The position numbers were made by a program, and so were the translations under genes. Positions 1-7,774 of a stretch of 64,000 bases of DNA are shown here, in pieces. Under the pieces are notes generated by a model. The model was not told the origin of the DNA. It did not search any database and saw nothing but the letters and a program-made list of their open reading frames with translations. Source of the DNA: Aneurinibacillus soli (GTDB taxonomy: Bacteria > Bacillota > Bacilli > Aneurinibacillales > Aneurinibacillaceae). The stretch covers positions 2,869,001 to 2,933,000 of the forward strand of contig NZ_AP017312.1 of NCBI RefSeq assembly GCF_002355375.1, written 5' to 3'. Numbering within the stretch: the stretch's first letter is position 1; each line of letters begins with the position of its first letter.

Positions 1-658
1 CTGTATTTACTCCAATGCTATATCCAGCTAGTAAAATCACAAGGGCCAACAGTGCCCCGATCAGCGATGGTTTGGGTTGCTTTTCCCCAACTTTTTCTGC
101 ATGAAACAGCTCAATAAGTTTAAAACGGTATACAATTGAAGATGCGTACAGTGAGGTAATGATAAACAAAATCCCAAATACACCAACCGTATACATAAGC
201 GCTTCTGGACTTACCGTGAATGTAATAACAATAGCTACGGCCATCATTTTCACAAGCATCATCATGAGCAGCTTGGAAAAAATACTGCCTAACAGCACCC
301 CAATGGCAAGCGCCAAGATCCCCATCACAATATTTTCATAAAATAGCATCAAGCCAATTTTTCTCCTGGTCACACCAAGCAGAGTGTATAAGCCGATTTC
401 TTTTTTGCGTTTACGTACAAAGAAGGAAGTTGAGTACCAAATAAATAGCATCGAAAACAAGGCAATCACGATAGAAGCGGCATTAAAGGCCAGCAAAACC
501 TTATCATCGCCCTCTGCAAAGCTCGCGAGCTGTTCGTTAAAACGAATCGATACGAATGTATAATAAATCGTCACAGTAAAAATAATGGAAGCAAAATAAA
601 TAAAGTAATTTTGGAAATTTCGCTTCAAGTTTTTCGTAGCCAGATTAAAGAGTGTCAT
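1..658 (-). CDS. ABC transporter permease, FtsX/BceB-like (partial, runs off the window)
   Basis: This is the N-terminal ~219 residues of a membrane permease of the BceB/VraG (FtsX-like) type, which works with a dedicated ATPase in peptide-antibiotic sensing and detoxification. It starts MTLFNLATKNLKRNF, then has a first membrane segment (about residues 18-38), a second near residues 55-75, the charged motif FVRKRKKEIGLYTLLGVTR typical of FtsX-fold permeases, and further hydrophobic segments. The start overlaps the end of the ATPase gene by 14 bp, so the two are translationally coupled. The 3' part lies outside the window, so the large extracellular domain that defines BceB cannot be seen. 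Confidence 0.85.
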   Translation of the reverse strand, partial: MTLFNLATKNLKRNFQNYFIYFASIIFTVTIYYTFVSIRFNEQLASFAEGDDKVLLAFNAASIVIALFSMLFIWYSTSFFVRKRKKEIGLYTLLGVTRRKIGLMLFYENIVMGILALAIGVLLGSIFSKLLMMMLVKMMAVAIVITFTVSPEALMYTVGVFGILFIITSLYASSIVYRFKLIELFHAEKVGEKQPKPSLIGALLALVILLAGYSIGVNT

Positions 659-1409
659 GGTTACCGCCTCCGATAACTGCGAGTACATCCATAATTTTGT
701 TGAAGAATGCTTTACGTGTTTCACCTTTGACAAGCTCCATAAACAGCTTCCCATCTTTAATGAAAAAGATGCGGTCACAATAGCTAGCCGCGAACGGGTC
801 ATGTGTCACCATCAGAATAGTGGCCTGTTGCTGCTTGTTCAAATCAGATAAACACTCCAGCAATCCGGTCGCTGACTTGGAATCCAGTGCACCCGTTGGC
901 TCGTCAGCAAGTACCAACTTGGGTTGGTTAATGATGGCGCGTGCAGCTGCGGTTCGCTGTTTTTGTCCGCCAGATACTTCATACGGGTACTTGTCTAGAA
1001 GTGTATCAAGGCCGAGTGTTTGCGCAATCTCCTGCACCCGTTGTTCAATCTCTTGTGCCCCTACACCCGCCAGTGCCAGAGGCAGTATGATGTTTTCTTT
1101 CAAGGTGAGTGTATCAAGCAGATTGAAATCCTGAAAAATAAAGCCAAGTTTATTTCGACGGAAAGAAGCAAGGGCTGTTTCATTCATCGTATGAATGGCT
1201 TCTCCATCCACCATAATACTGCCTGTGCTTGGTTTATCGATGGTAGCGACCAGGTTTAATAGCGTAGTTTTCCCTGCACCAGAAGGCCCCATCACCCCGA
1301 CAAATTCTCCTTCTTGAATTTCTACATTCATATCATGAAGTGCCGTATATTGATGACCACGCGAGCCGTACACTTTGCTTATTCCTTTTGCTTGCAATAC
1401 GATTGACAT
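645..1409 (-). CDS. ABC transporter ATP-binding protein, BceA-like
   Basis: A 254-residue ATPase that energises the neighbouring permease. Walker A is GPSGAGKT (about residues 41-48), the signature is VSGGQKQR (about 145-152), and Walker B with the catalytic glutamate is LVLADEPTG followed by ALDS, the usual MacB/LolD/Bce subfamily version. Length is normal for the family. It is downstream of a BceR/BceS-type regulator pair on the same strand, which supports a resistance module induced by cell-wall-active peptides. Substrate is inference from family and context. The C-terminal tail is slightly longer than the core domain. Confidence 0.92.
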   Translation of the reverse strand: MSIVLQAKGISKVYGSRGHQYTALHDMNVEIQEGEFVGVMGPSGAGKTTLLNLVATIDKPSTGSIMVDGEAIHTMNETALASFRRNKLGFIFQDFNLLDTLTLKENIILPLALAGVGAQEIEQRVQEIAQTLGLDTLLDKYPYEVSGGQKQRTAAARAIINQPKLVLADEPTGALDSKSATGLLECLSDLNKQQQATILMVTHDPFAASYCDRIFFIKDGKLFMELVKGETRKAFFNKIMDVLAVIGGGNHDTL

Positions 1410-1507
1410 TGTCGCCCTCCTGTATGTTTCTGTGCTTTTCTATATGTATTAAACCGCAAAGAGGGAAAGGGAACCATGTTTTTACCTAACAAAACAACAC
1501 GCCAACC

Positions 1508-2542
1508 TTACATATTTGTAAGGTTGGCGTACGAATCGTTCAGCTTCGGAAAATGAAGCGTGACCTCAGTATAAGAGTCATATTCAGACGTTACCGTAAT
1601 ATCGTGACCGAGCTTGCGTGCTAACTTACGTGCTAAATATAGTCCCATCCCCGTTGCTTTTTCATACTTGCGTCCGTTCTGTCCCGTGAATCCTTTATCA
1701 AAGACTCGGGATACATCTTCTACAGGGATGCCCATACCTGTGTCCCGTATTTTTAGCATTTTCTCCTCTCGCGTTTCCAGTCCGTATATTTCGATTGTAC
1801 CTTCTGTTTCTGTATATTTTAGCGCATTGGATAAAATTTGATTCAGAATAAACGAAAGCCATTTTTTATCGCTCATGACCTCGTATTCAAGATCATGCAA
1901 TTTGATCTGAATTCGTTTGGAAATAAACGTTTTGGCATTATTTTTCACTGCTTGTTTCACAAGGCTTTCCAGGCTGATATCATGGATCAGATAATCGCGG
2001 GAAAAATCATCAATCCGTGCATAGTATAGTGCTCGCTCGATATGGTGTTCAATTTTGTCAAGTTCTTCATCAAGGCTGTCGAGGACACGCGCCGGGTCTT
2101 TTCCGGTCTTGTTTTCAATAACAAGTCGACTGACCGAAATGGGGGTTTTAATGTCATGAAACCATGAAGTCATGAATTCCAGTGTTTCTTTTTTTTCTTC
2201 ATATATGTGTTCCATCTCCACTCGTTGTTGTTCATACACATTTTCAAGCAGCTTTCTGTATAAAGCTTGTTCATAAGTGCGCGGCTCGGGTAACACAGCA
2301 ATGAATGAGGATGACTTCTCGCACGCTTGCTACAAGGCGCGAAAATATCCCTGCCTTCTCATATATCCGCCGAAAAAATAAAGGCAGAACAACAGGAAAG
2401 CAACTACGTTCGTATACAACAGCATATCTACCGTGGCACCGCCGAACGGGGCCACATATATGACAAGGGAAATAAAGGTCATGAGTACCGTGTAAAAAAC
2501 GAGCAACCACGTATGGTCGGCAATATAATTCGTTAGCTTCAT
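1508..2542 (-). pseudogene. BceS-like sensor histidine kinase, interrupted by in-frame amber stop
   Basis: A small intramembrane-sensing histidine kinase. The first 70 codons (start ATG at 2542, overlapping the regulator stop as ATGA) encode two closely spaced membrane helices with almost no external loop, typical of BceS. A TAG codon at 2330-2332 ends this part. Translation continues in the same frame after the stop into the rest of the kinase: dimerisation helix with SWFHDIKTPIS (phospho-acceptor His), N box, and ATPase G boxes DTGMGI and GMGLYLARKL. Nothing else is disturbed, so one base change would explain the break. A GTG at 2296 could restart the catalytic part, but I see no ribosome binding site there. 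It is a recent pseudogene, a readthrough case, or a sequencing error. Confidence 0.8.
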
Positions 2543-3213
2543 GGGATCATATATCCTTGTCCTTTTTTTGTTTGGATGAAGTCATGTAGCTGGATATCGG
2601 CTAACTTTTTACGCAGTCGGTTAATGTTGACAGTCAGCGTATTATCATCCACAAAGCTTTCATCCTCCCACAGACTGCGCATAATTTTATCCCGGTTGAC
2701 AATGGTTCCCGCATTTTTCATTAAAAGATGCAAAATGTTGAATTCATTTTTGGTTAATTCGATCTTTTGTTCCGCATGCGTGAGCGTTCCAGCTTTACTA
2801 TCAAGCATGGCTTGTTTGTACTGCAGCACATTTGTATCTGTGTCCGCATACGAATACGTTCGGCGCAAAATGGCTTGAATTTTAGCAATTAAGACATCCA
2901 GTGAGAAAGGCTTCTGAATAAAATCATCACCTCCCATGTTGATCGCCATTACAATATCCATGCTTTCATTGCGCGAAGAAATAAAGATAATAGGTACGTT
3001 CGAGACTTCGCGTATTTTTTGACACCAATAAAACCCATTAAAAGAGGGGAGATTAATATCCAGCAGAACGAGATGCGGTTTCTGCTCAATGAAATCTGCA
3101 AAGACATGGTCAAACTGCTGGACAGCGTGCACGTCGAAGCCCCATTTTCGAATATTTTCTTCTATAATTTCACGCAGTTTTGGGTCGTCTTCAACTAGCA
3201 TGACGGTAAACAT
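2539..3213 (-). CDS. BceR-like response regulator, OmpR family
   Basis: A 224-residue two-domain regulator. The receiver domain has the acidic pair EDD near residues 8-10, the phospho-acceptor Asp in LVLLDINLPS (about residue 52) and the Lys in QKPFS (about 102). The C-terminal winged helix includes ELTKNEFNILHLLM and ends in the family motif KKGQGYMIP. It is the first gene of a regulator-kinase-ATPase-permease unit. Its stop overlaps the kinase start. Expected role is activation of the downstream transporter when the kinase senses peptide antibiotic flux; because the kinase is interrupted, that control may be lost. Confidence 0.92.
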   Translation of the reverse strand: MFTVMLVEDDPKLREIIEENIRKWGFDVHAVQQFDHVFADFIEQKPHLVLLDINLPSFNGFYWCQKIREVSNVPIIFISSRNESMDIVMAINMGGDDFIQKPFSLDVLIAKIQAILRRTYSYADTDTNVLQYKQAMLDSKAGTLTHAEQKIELTKNEFNILHLLMKNAGTIVNRDKIMRSLWEDESFVDDNTLTVNINRLRKKLADIQLHDFIQTKKGQGYMIP

Positions 3214-3384
3214 AACAACTCTCCAATCGTAACAATGTTCAATACATCTTTCATTATCGTCATAATGATCAGGTAATTACGCATAACAGCAGAATTCTCC
3301 GTAATCCCTGCTGTTATTTTACACGATACCTTGAACGCGATATGCTAGTCACGACTAATCATACGAATATGAGGATGACGGATA

Positions 3385-3442
3385 CAAACAAAAAAGCCAC
3401 CCTCCCTTTAATTCAAATTGAACTAAAAGAAGAGTGACTTTC
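3385..3442 (-). terminator. Long terminator hairpin after the tRNA genes
   Basis: On the minus strand a ~24-bp stem (with several G-U pairs) of the type AAAGTCACTCT.../...AGGGTGGCTTT is followed by a run of T. It lies directly downstream of the tRNA-Leu gene and the truncated tRNA remnant. Confidence 0.75.
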
Positions 3443-3455
3443 GTTTCTTATAACA

Positions 3456-3493
3456 GGTTTCAGTCCGATCACTACCAACTGTGCCACACCAGC
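3456..3493 (-). pseudogene. Truncated tRNA-like sequence (5' half, tRNA-Phe-like)
   Basis: Four bases after the tRNA-Leu gene the minus strand reads a D-arm (GGCACAGTTGGTAGTG) and an anticodon-arm-like segment CGGACTGAAACC, resembling the 5' half of tRNA-Phe with anticodon GAA. The variable loop, T arm and acceptor 3' strand are absent; the sequence runs straight into the terminator. It cannot fold as a full tRNA. Confidence 0.5.
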
Positions 3494-3497
3494 ATAA

Positions 3498-3579
3498 TAC
3501 CGAAGGTCGGGGTCGAACCGACACTCCTTACGGAACACGATTTTGAGTCGTGCGCGTCTGCCAATTCCGCCACTTCGGC
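3498..3579 (-). tRNA. tRNA-Leu (anticodon CAA)
   Basis: The acceptor arms GCCGAAG and CTTCGGT pair (one G-U). The D arm, the anticodon loop CTCAAAA flanked by CACGA/TCGTG, a long variable arm typical of class II tRNAs, and the T arm GTCGG-TTCGACC-CCGAC are all present. CCA is not encoded. Transcribed after tRNA-Gly. Confidence 0.93.
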
Positions 3580-3583
3580 AATT

Positions 3584-3657
3584 TGGAGCGGGTGAGGGGA
3601 ATCGAACCCCCGCCTCAGGCTTGGGAAGCCGGCATTCTACCATTGAACTACACCCGC
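3584..3657 (-). tRNA. tRNA-Gly (anticodon CCC)
   Basis: Acceptor GCGGGTG/CACCCGC, D arm GTTC...GAAT, anticodon loop TTCCCAA (CCC), T loop TTCGATT; CCA is encoded at the 3' end. The anticodon stem contains one C-U mismatch. First of the tRNA pair; a TTGACA sits upstream at 3731-3736 (minus strand) but no good -10 box matches it. Confidence 0.92.
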
Positions 3658-3805
3658 AATTGAACGATGATCTGGAAGACAACATTTTGACCTACGGCTA
3701 GTCTCCCCTTCACGACTACGTTAATACCCATGTCAATATATTATCAATATAGACTAATATATCATAACTCCGCTTATAATTCATTAGTATTTTAGTTCTA
3801 AGGTA

Positions 3806-3838
3806 CCCACTACCCTGTAGGTAGTGGGCCATAGTCTT
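3806..3838. terminator. Hairpin between tRNA genes and VOC gene
   Basis: CCCACTACC-CTGTA-GGTAGTGGG is a perfect 9-bp stem. It sits just downstream of the minus-strand VOC gene and could end that transcript; a T run follows on the plus strand about 7 bases later. Confidence 0.5.
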
Positions 3839-3859
3839 TTTAAAGGTATGTATGTTTTT

Positions 3860-4276
3860 CTATTGTTTAGGTTTTGTATAATTGAGGTCCCATATCACTC
3901 CGAAATAATCCCTGACTTTAGCAAACTTTGCGCTCCAGAAAGTATCCTGTAACTCCATTAGAATCGTGCCTTTTTGGCTTAAAGCATCGTATAATTTATG
4001 AATTTCTTCTTCACTTTCAAGTTCAAGAGCTAATGAGATATTATTGCCTTTTTCAACTGACTGACCTAGAAATGCATCAGAGACCATTATAAATAAATCG
4101 TCTTTTTTAAATTGAGCATGCATAATTCGATTATCCACTTCTGGAGGAGTCGGGAAATCTGCCTTTCCAAAAGTTTTGATTTCTAAAATTTCTCCCTTGA
4201 AAACGTCCTTATAATACTCTAGCGCTTCTCTAGCATTACCATCGAATGTAAGGTATGGGGTTGCTTGCTGTTTCAT
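3860..4276 (-). CDS. VOC-fold protein, PhnB/YjdN type
   Basis: A 138-residue protein of the vicinal-oxygen-chelate superfamily, PhnB (3-demethylubiquinone-9 3-methyltransferase-like) group. Seen: the opening ATPYLTFDGNAREALEYYKDVF, the paired beta-alpha-beta modules, ISLALELESEEEIHKLYDAL, and the family ending FWSAKFAKVRDYFGVIWDLNY. The start is placed at 4276 because an AAAGGAG site lies 7-8 bases upstream of that ATG; an upstream in-frame ATG lacks a site. Such proteins are usually of unknown substrate. It is a lone gene on the minus strand. Confidence 0.85.
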   Translation of the reverse strand: MKQQATPYLTFDGNAREALEYYKDVFKGEILEIKTFGKADFPTPPEVDNRIMHAQFKKDDLFIMVSDAFLGQSVEKGNNISLALELESEEEIHKLYDALSQKGTILMELQDTFWSAKFAKVRDYFGVIWDLNYTKPKQ

Positions 4277-4317
4277 ATGTAACACTCCTTTCATTTATAC
4301 TTCTTTATTATATAAGA

Positions 4318-4482
4318 TCATGATATAAATTTCCAATTGGAACAAGTCCCGTTTATATATCCAGAAAGGTGTCCAACGAGATCCAGGCGCTTCGTAATCT
4401 CGCCCCCGACAGAACCGTTCTGGCGAGATGTTATATCCGGTCCAAGCTGCACACCGAACTCAGAAGCGATTTCATGCGAGGT
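4318..4482 (-). pseudogene. alpha/beta-type small acid-soluble spore protein remnant
   Basis: The minus strand encodes [12 protein letters not shown] and then [16 protein letters not shown], the two diagnostic DNA-binding motifs of alpha/beta-type SASPs, ending at a TGA at 4318-4320. The N-terminal third is missing: an in-frame TAA stands just upstream of the preserved part and no start codon is available. The last ~20 codons no longer resemble the family. SASPs coat spore DNA and protect it from UV damage; this copy cannot make a complete protein. It lies just upstream of, and antisense to the leader of, the Spo0E-like gene. Confidence 0.75.
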
Positions 4483-4560
4483 AAATTAATCCATGTATTT
4501 TTGAATGTATTTCTTTCGAGTGGGAAAAATAATAACATCCACAGTTTGGAGGAATACAGT

Positions 4561-4734
4561 ATGAATGAAATCGAGGAACTTCTAAAACAGATCGAGGAAT
4601 TAAGAAGAACGCTCTATGCATTAGCGACAAAAAAGAAGCTGAGCGATCCAGAGGTTGTGACAGCAAGTCAAATGTTAGATGCTTTGTTAAATGAGTATGA
4701 GAAGTTAATCAAGAGAAAGAAAGAAGATAAATAA
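4561..4734 (+). CDS. Spo0E-like sporulation phosphatase
   Basis: A 57-residue protein of the Spo0E family, small phosphatases that remove phosphate from Spo0A and delay sporulation. Two predicted helices are seen: IEELLKQIEELRRTLYALA and, after a short turn, the family signature SQMLDALLNEYEKLI (pattern S-x2-LD-x-LL-x-x-Y). The start is chosen because TTTGGAGG lies 7 bases upstream; a longer frame extends upstream into unrelated sequence that is the antisense of a SASP remnant. Monocistronic. Confidence 0.8.
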   Translation: MNEIEELLKQIEELRRTLYALATKKKLSDPEVVTASQMLDALLNEYEKLIKRKKEDK

Positions 4735-4813
4735 AATCGCTTCCGACTGAGAGTAAAGTAGTGAGGTTTCGTATTAATTAATCAAAAGTTAAAATGGATT
4801 TCATATTTTTTTA

Positions 4814-4875
4814 ATCAGCACGTAATATAAGTCGTTTATTATTTGTTTTGTAGCATCATGACTTAAAATGCTGAT
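4814..4875 (+). promoter_or_regulatory. Conserved, covarying leader structure upstream of FbpA-like gene (copy 1)
   Basis: An outer pair ATCAGCA (4814-4820) / TGCTGAT (4869-4875) and an inner pair AAGTCG (4829-4834) / TGACTT (4859-4864) enclose a conserved loop. The paralogous gene at 24766 has the same arrangement with compensatory changes (ATTGGCA/TGCCAAT and AAGTCC/GGACTT). This supports base pairing in RNA, or a cruciform or operator in DNA. The ribosome binding site AGAGAGG follows 3' of the structure. Confidence 0.55.
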
Positions 4876-4897
4876 GTATAAGAGAGGTAGTCTTACG

Positions 4898-5056
4898 ATG
4901 ATAACAACTAGCAAACTGGATAAGTATATAGAGAAACTGTTACAAATGGGTATTTTCAAGATTAACGATCATCAACTTTATGAATGTTCAGAGAAAGAAG
5001 TGAAACAAGCTCTGTTTCATGCTCTATCAAGAAACAGAAAAGTACAAGTACATTGA
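4898..5056 (+). CDS. Small FbpA-like protein (copy 1)
   Basis: A 52-residue protein. The core KLDKYIEKLLQMGIFK-INDHQLYECSEKEVKQAL resembles the Fur-regulated basic protein A family (helix, GIFK/GVFK turn, QLYE, second helix), but the match is judged by eye only. An almost identical paralog (about 80% identity) occurs at 24766-24915, together with ~130 bp of shared upstream sequence, so the unit was duplicated. AGAGAGG precedes the chosen ATG. If it belongs to the FbpA family, a role in iron sparing is possible; I see no clear Fur box. Confidence 0.6.
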   Translation: MITTSKLDKYIEKLLQMGIFKINDHQLYECSEKEVKQALFHALSRNRKVQVH

Positions 5057-5067
5057 ACTTCTCATCG

Positions 5068-5155
5068 CTAGTCCACTCTACTGAGCAAAATTAGTACGAT
5101 ATATCCCAGGCTGTTGGTTAAATTATGTTTCTAACAGTCTGAGTCCTTCTTGCAA
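5068..5155 (-). mobile_element. IS605/TnpB 3'-end remnant (omega-RNA scaffold-like)
   Basis: This segment matches the 3' end of the tnpB gene and the following right-end sequence of the intact element at 42.4 kb (shared blocks GTCCACTCTACTGAGCA, TTTCTAACAGTCT, AGTCCTTCTTGCAAAAT). A hairpin present in the intact copy is deleted and the terminal right-end hairpin is missing. The rest of tnpB is gone. This is a solo fragment of the region that gives the guide-RNA scaffold. Confidence 0.7.
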
Positions 5156-5577
5156 AATTTACACATGATGCTCCAGATACTCTTCTACGTACTTTGATTC
5201 ATCACTGATAGTGCCCAGCCTTTCCCCGATGTATCCCCATGCCTGGAAACAGGTGGTTATTGAAGGGCAGTATCCAGCATTTCTCAGGCGCGATCCCATT
5301 CTTCAGCGGCTGTTTTATCACGTTCTCCTGAAATAGTTTCTTTTCATTATCTGCCGACTTGAAACAGATATAGAAGAGATAATACCTCCAGCTTGATTGA
5401 CGCCCTGATTTTGTCAAATTTCCGATCAAAATGGCACCCGTTCAAGTTGTCCATCCGCTTCTCTCCTTCCCAAAAGAAAAAGCCTCTCTAGAATTTGATT
5501 TCCATACTTCAAACTAATTAAGAACTCACCGATAAATAAAGTGAAACGCGATTTTTATTACATCGGAGTGAAGACCT
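5156..5577. other. Intergenic region, no confident gene
   Basis: The minus strand has an open frame (5202-5429, 75 codons) without a ribosome binding site and without recognisable motifs. I treat the stretch as decayed sequence next to the IS605 remnant. Upstream of 5578 an AT-rich region probably holds the promoter of the next gene. Confidence 0.4.
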
Positions 5578-5905
5578 ATGATCAAAAAAACTCTTGGTAG
5601 CTTACTAGCCTTATCACTAATTACAGCACCAGTTACGGTATTTGCAGCGCCTGGCCATGGTACTAGTTCTTACAACTCTCAAAGCTGACTACGATCAAAT
5701 TACAGCTCTTCATGCTCAACTGAAAAACAGTACAGCCGCTGTGCCCGTTCCTGTAACTCCAGTTCCGACTACGGATCCTAGTGGAAGCCAAACACCAGCA
5801 CCTACTGGCGATACTGTAACCCCGGTTCCAACAGATAGCAGTGGTTCATCAACACCTGTTGAACCAAATCCCGTAGACCCGACTTCTACTACAACACAGC
5901 CTTAA
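5578..5905 (+). pseudogene. Secreted Pro/Thr/Ser-rich protein gene with frameshift
   Basis: A good start (GGAGTG then ATG at 5578) opens a signal peptide, MIKKTLGSLLALSLITAPV then TVFAAPG, which stops after 36 codons at a TGA. A second frame overlapping it carries on as LKADYDQITALHAQLKN followed by a low-complexity tail of PVPVTPVPTTDPSG-type repeats and ends at 5905. Joining the two requires a frameshift near 5660-5690. The intact form would be a ~108-residue exported protein with a short helical part and a Pro/Thr/Ser-rich tail. It is a frameshifted gene, or a sequencing error. A strong terminator follows. Confidence 0.65.
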
Positions 5906-5920
5906 TCATTAGACATGCAT

Positions 5921-5953
5921 CAAAGGGTACAACCGTTGTACCCTTTGATTTTT
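5921..5953 (+). terminator. Rho-independent terminator
   Basis: CAAAGGGTACAA-CCG-TTGTACCCTTTG is a perfect 12-bp stem followed by ATTTTT. It ends the secreted-protein gene. Confidence 0.9.
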
Positions 5954-6195
5954 ACCATCTACATTACCACTATCATTCAAATCATGGCTAAAATCGATTA
6001 AAAATTTTTTGAGATCGATTGCCACAGATGAATAACACTTCTCTGTCCTGTTAGGAATCCCCAGGCAAACCATAGAAGACAGATTGCTCCAATAATAACA
6101 ACACCACCTGAACAGATTCTGAACATATATAGCTTAGTCACAGTGTTTCTGTATAATAGGTATATCCTAAGCTGCTAAAAGGAAAGGGTTAAAAA

Positions 6196-6384
6196 ATGCT
6201 AACAAATCAAGAAAAAGATGATGTAATCTATATGGCACGACGGATCATGCTTTCGAATCGTGATGTGGAATGGGAAGGATGGAAGCAGCTGGTTGAAGAT
6301 GAACTTCTACAACTGGACTGGCCAATAGAAAAGCAACAGGAAGCTCTTAAGCTAGTAGGACTGTTTAAGAAAAAAACACTTTAA
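6196..6384 (+). CDS. Small hypothetical protein
   Basis: A 62-residue acidic-to-neutral protein, MLTNQEKDDVIYMARRIML... , mostly predicted helical, with three Trp in the middle. GGAAAGGG lies about 7 bases before the ATG and a strong hairpin follows the stop, so it is a plausible single-gene unit. TATAAT occurs about 40 bases upstream. I do not recognise a family. Confidence 0.55.
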   Translation: MLTNQEKDDVIYMARRIMLSNRDVEWEGWKQLVEDELLQLDWPIEKQQEALKLVGLFKKKTL

Positions 6385-6399
6385 TTCCCTCAGCTCTTC

Positions 6400-6438
6400 T
6401 CAAGCATAAGCTTGCCGTCAAGGCAAACTTATGCTTGA
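6400..6438. terminator. Strong hairpin after small gene
   Basis: TCAAGCATAAG(C)TTGCC / (A)GGCAA(A)CTTATGCTTGA forms a ~16-bp stem with a 4-base loop. No long T run follows, so termination is inferred from position. Confidence 0.55.
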
Positions 6439-6527
6439 ATAATGCGTCCATTATTTATTTTGGTTTTCGTCCTGCACGCCCTTTTTCGAAAAAACATGAT
6501 TCGCCTAATTACTTTTCTATGATTAAT

Positions 6528-7774
6528 CAGGCCTGTTGATTAACCAATTTTAGACAAACTACTCCCCTGTATGAGTAGAGATCGACTTATTATTGTATGA
6601 ATTGCAATCATCCATTCGGCCTGAAGGCTCTCAAACCGTAAAAGACGTGCAAACTGAATAAAAGATAGCATAGCGAAACGTGAAACCATCGGTTTCGCCT
6701 TCTCATAGATCCACTTTATCAAAACATAGGTAATTAAAGCCGTATACAATTGACCGTATACAGCATTTTTAGTGGTACCAAACAATACAGGTACATTTAC
6801 GTGTTGCTTAATCCAGCGGAAAAACGTTTCGATTTGCCATCTGGCTTTATAAATCTCCGCAATTTTTTCGGCAGATAGGTCTCTTCGATCCGTTACGACT
6901 CGAATCTCATTCCCTTCATCATCTGTAAAAAATATAACACGATGCCGCTCTTGAGAACGACACTGAGAAGTGCCGAGATAGCACGTACTGTCTTTGATTA
7001 CAGAGGGTGCAGTAGAGGAGCAGCGTCGAAGAGATCGTGGTGTATCGATTGTGACATTTTCTTTGATTCGAATGACGAAAGACTGCTTATCTTTCAGGTA
7101 TTGATCAAACCGTTCGATTTTTCCGTACGCTCTGTCGGCAACAAGAAGAAAAGAAGGGTTCGCTAGTTGATCTAAGAATGGACTGTCATGTTTACTTCCT
7201 ATCGATTCGATTACGTGAACAGGCGTTTCCTGATCGGGATCAAAAGCCACATGTAGCTTGATGCCTGCCCGTTTTCCATGATAAAGAGCCCAAGGAAGTC
7301 GTGGTTTTCCTACGGTAATGGTAGTGGAATCAACGAGTAAAAGTTTTTTGGGGATCGCTAACTTACGTCTTGTAGCACGGTTACATTTGGACACAAGATG
7401 ATGAAATAACTTTTTAAATACAGTATAGGGAACATCACTTGCTTTTTTAGAAAAAGTGGAATAGTTAGCGGACGGAAGTCCGCAAGACGATGAGCGATCC
7501 GCTCCGTAACGAAATCCTTCCCATTCTTCGAATGCGGCCATGGCCCAGTAATGAAGTAACGTAGAAGTTGTGAATTTCCTTGCTTTTTCCTCGTATTCAA
7601 CGTCCTGTACCACAGATTGAATCTCCTCTTCTGATAACAGTGTTTGAACAATTGTAGCGAACGTGGTAGACTTTTTCATGAGGTCGCCTCTTTCTGAATC
7701 GGTTTGGTGGTACAAACGATTCTACTGAAAAGGCGACCTTTTTTCTACCTTTTATTAGCTAATCAACAGGCTTG
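6528..7774 (-). mobile_element. IS4-family insertion sequence, complete
   Basis: The ends are 15-bp inverted repeats with one mismatch (CAGGCCTGTTGATTA at 6528 and CAAGCCTGTTGATTA read inward from 7774). A 9-bp direct repeat, ATGATTAAT, flanks the element (6519-6527 and 7775-7783), so the insertion is intact and probably recent. Length 1247 bp; one transposase gene fills it. The target is non-coding. Confidence 0.9.
6540..7679 (-). CDS. IS4-family DDE transposase
   Basis: A 379-residue transposase. The DDE domain is visible: first Asp in LLLVDSTTITV, second Asp in FLLVADRAYGKIERF, and the YREK-like motif YKARWQIETFFRWIKQ with the catalytic Glu. The start at 7679 is preferred because GAGGCG precedes it at good spacing. 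The gene lies between the element's inverted repeats, with its stop 12 bases inside the left end. It looks undamaged. Confidence 0.92.
   Translation of the reverse strand: MKKSTTFATIVQTLLSEEEIQSVVQDVEYEEKARKFTTSTLLHYWAMAAFEEWEGFRYGADRSSSCGLPSANYSTFSKKASDVPYTVFKKLFHHLVSKCNRATRRKLAIPKKLLLVDSTTITVGKPRLPWALYHGKRAGIKLHVAFDPDQETPVHVIESIGSKHDSPFLDQLANPSFLLVADRAYGKIERFDQYLKDKQSFVIRIKENVTIDTPRSLRRCSSTAPSVIKDSTCYLGTSQCRSQERHRVIFFTDDEGNEIRVVTDRRDLSAEKIAEIYKARWQIETFFRWIKQHVNVPVLFGTTKNAVYGQLYTALITYVLIKWIYEKAKPMVSRFAMLSFIQFARLLRFESLQAEWMIAIHTIISRSLLIQGSSLSKIG

Noticed and set aside
3413-3685. A 90-codon minus-strand frame over the tRNA genes
   Set aside because: It is only the translation of tRNA-Gly, tRNA-Leu and the half tRNA.
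4369-4560. N-terminal extension of the Spo0E-like protein
   Set aside because: The extension is antisense to the SASP remnant and an excellent ribosome site lies before the inner ATG.
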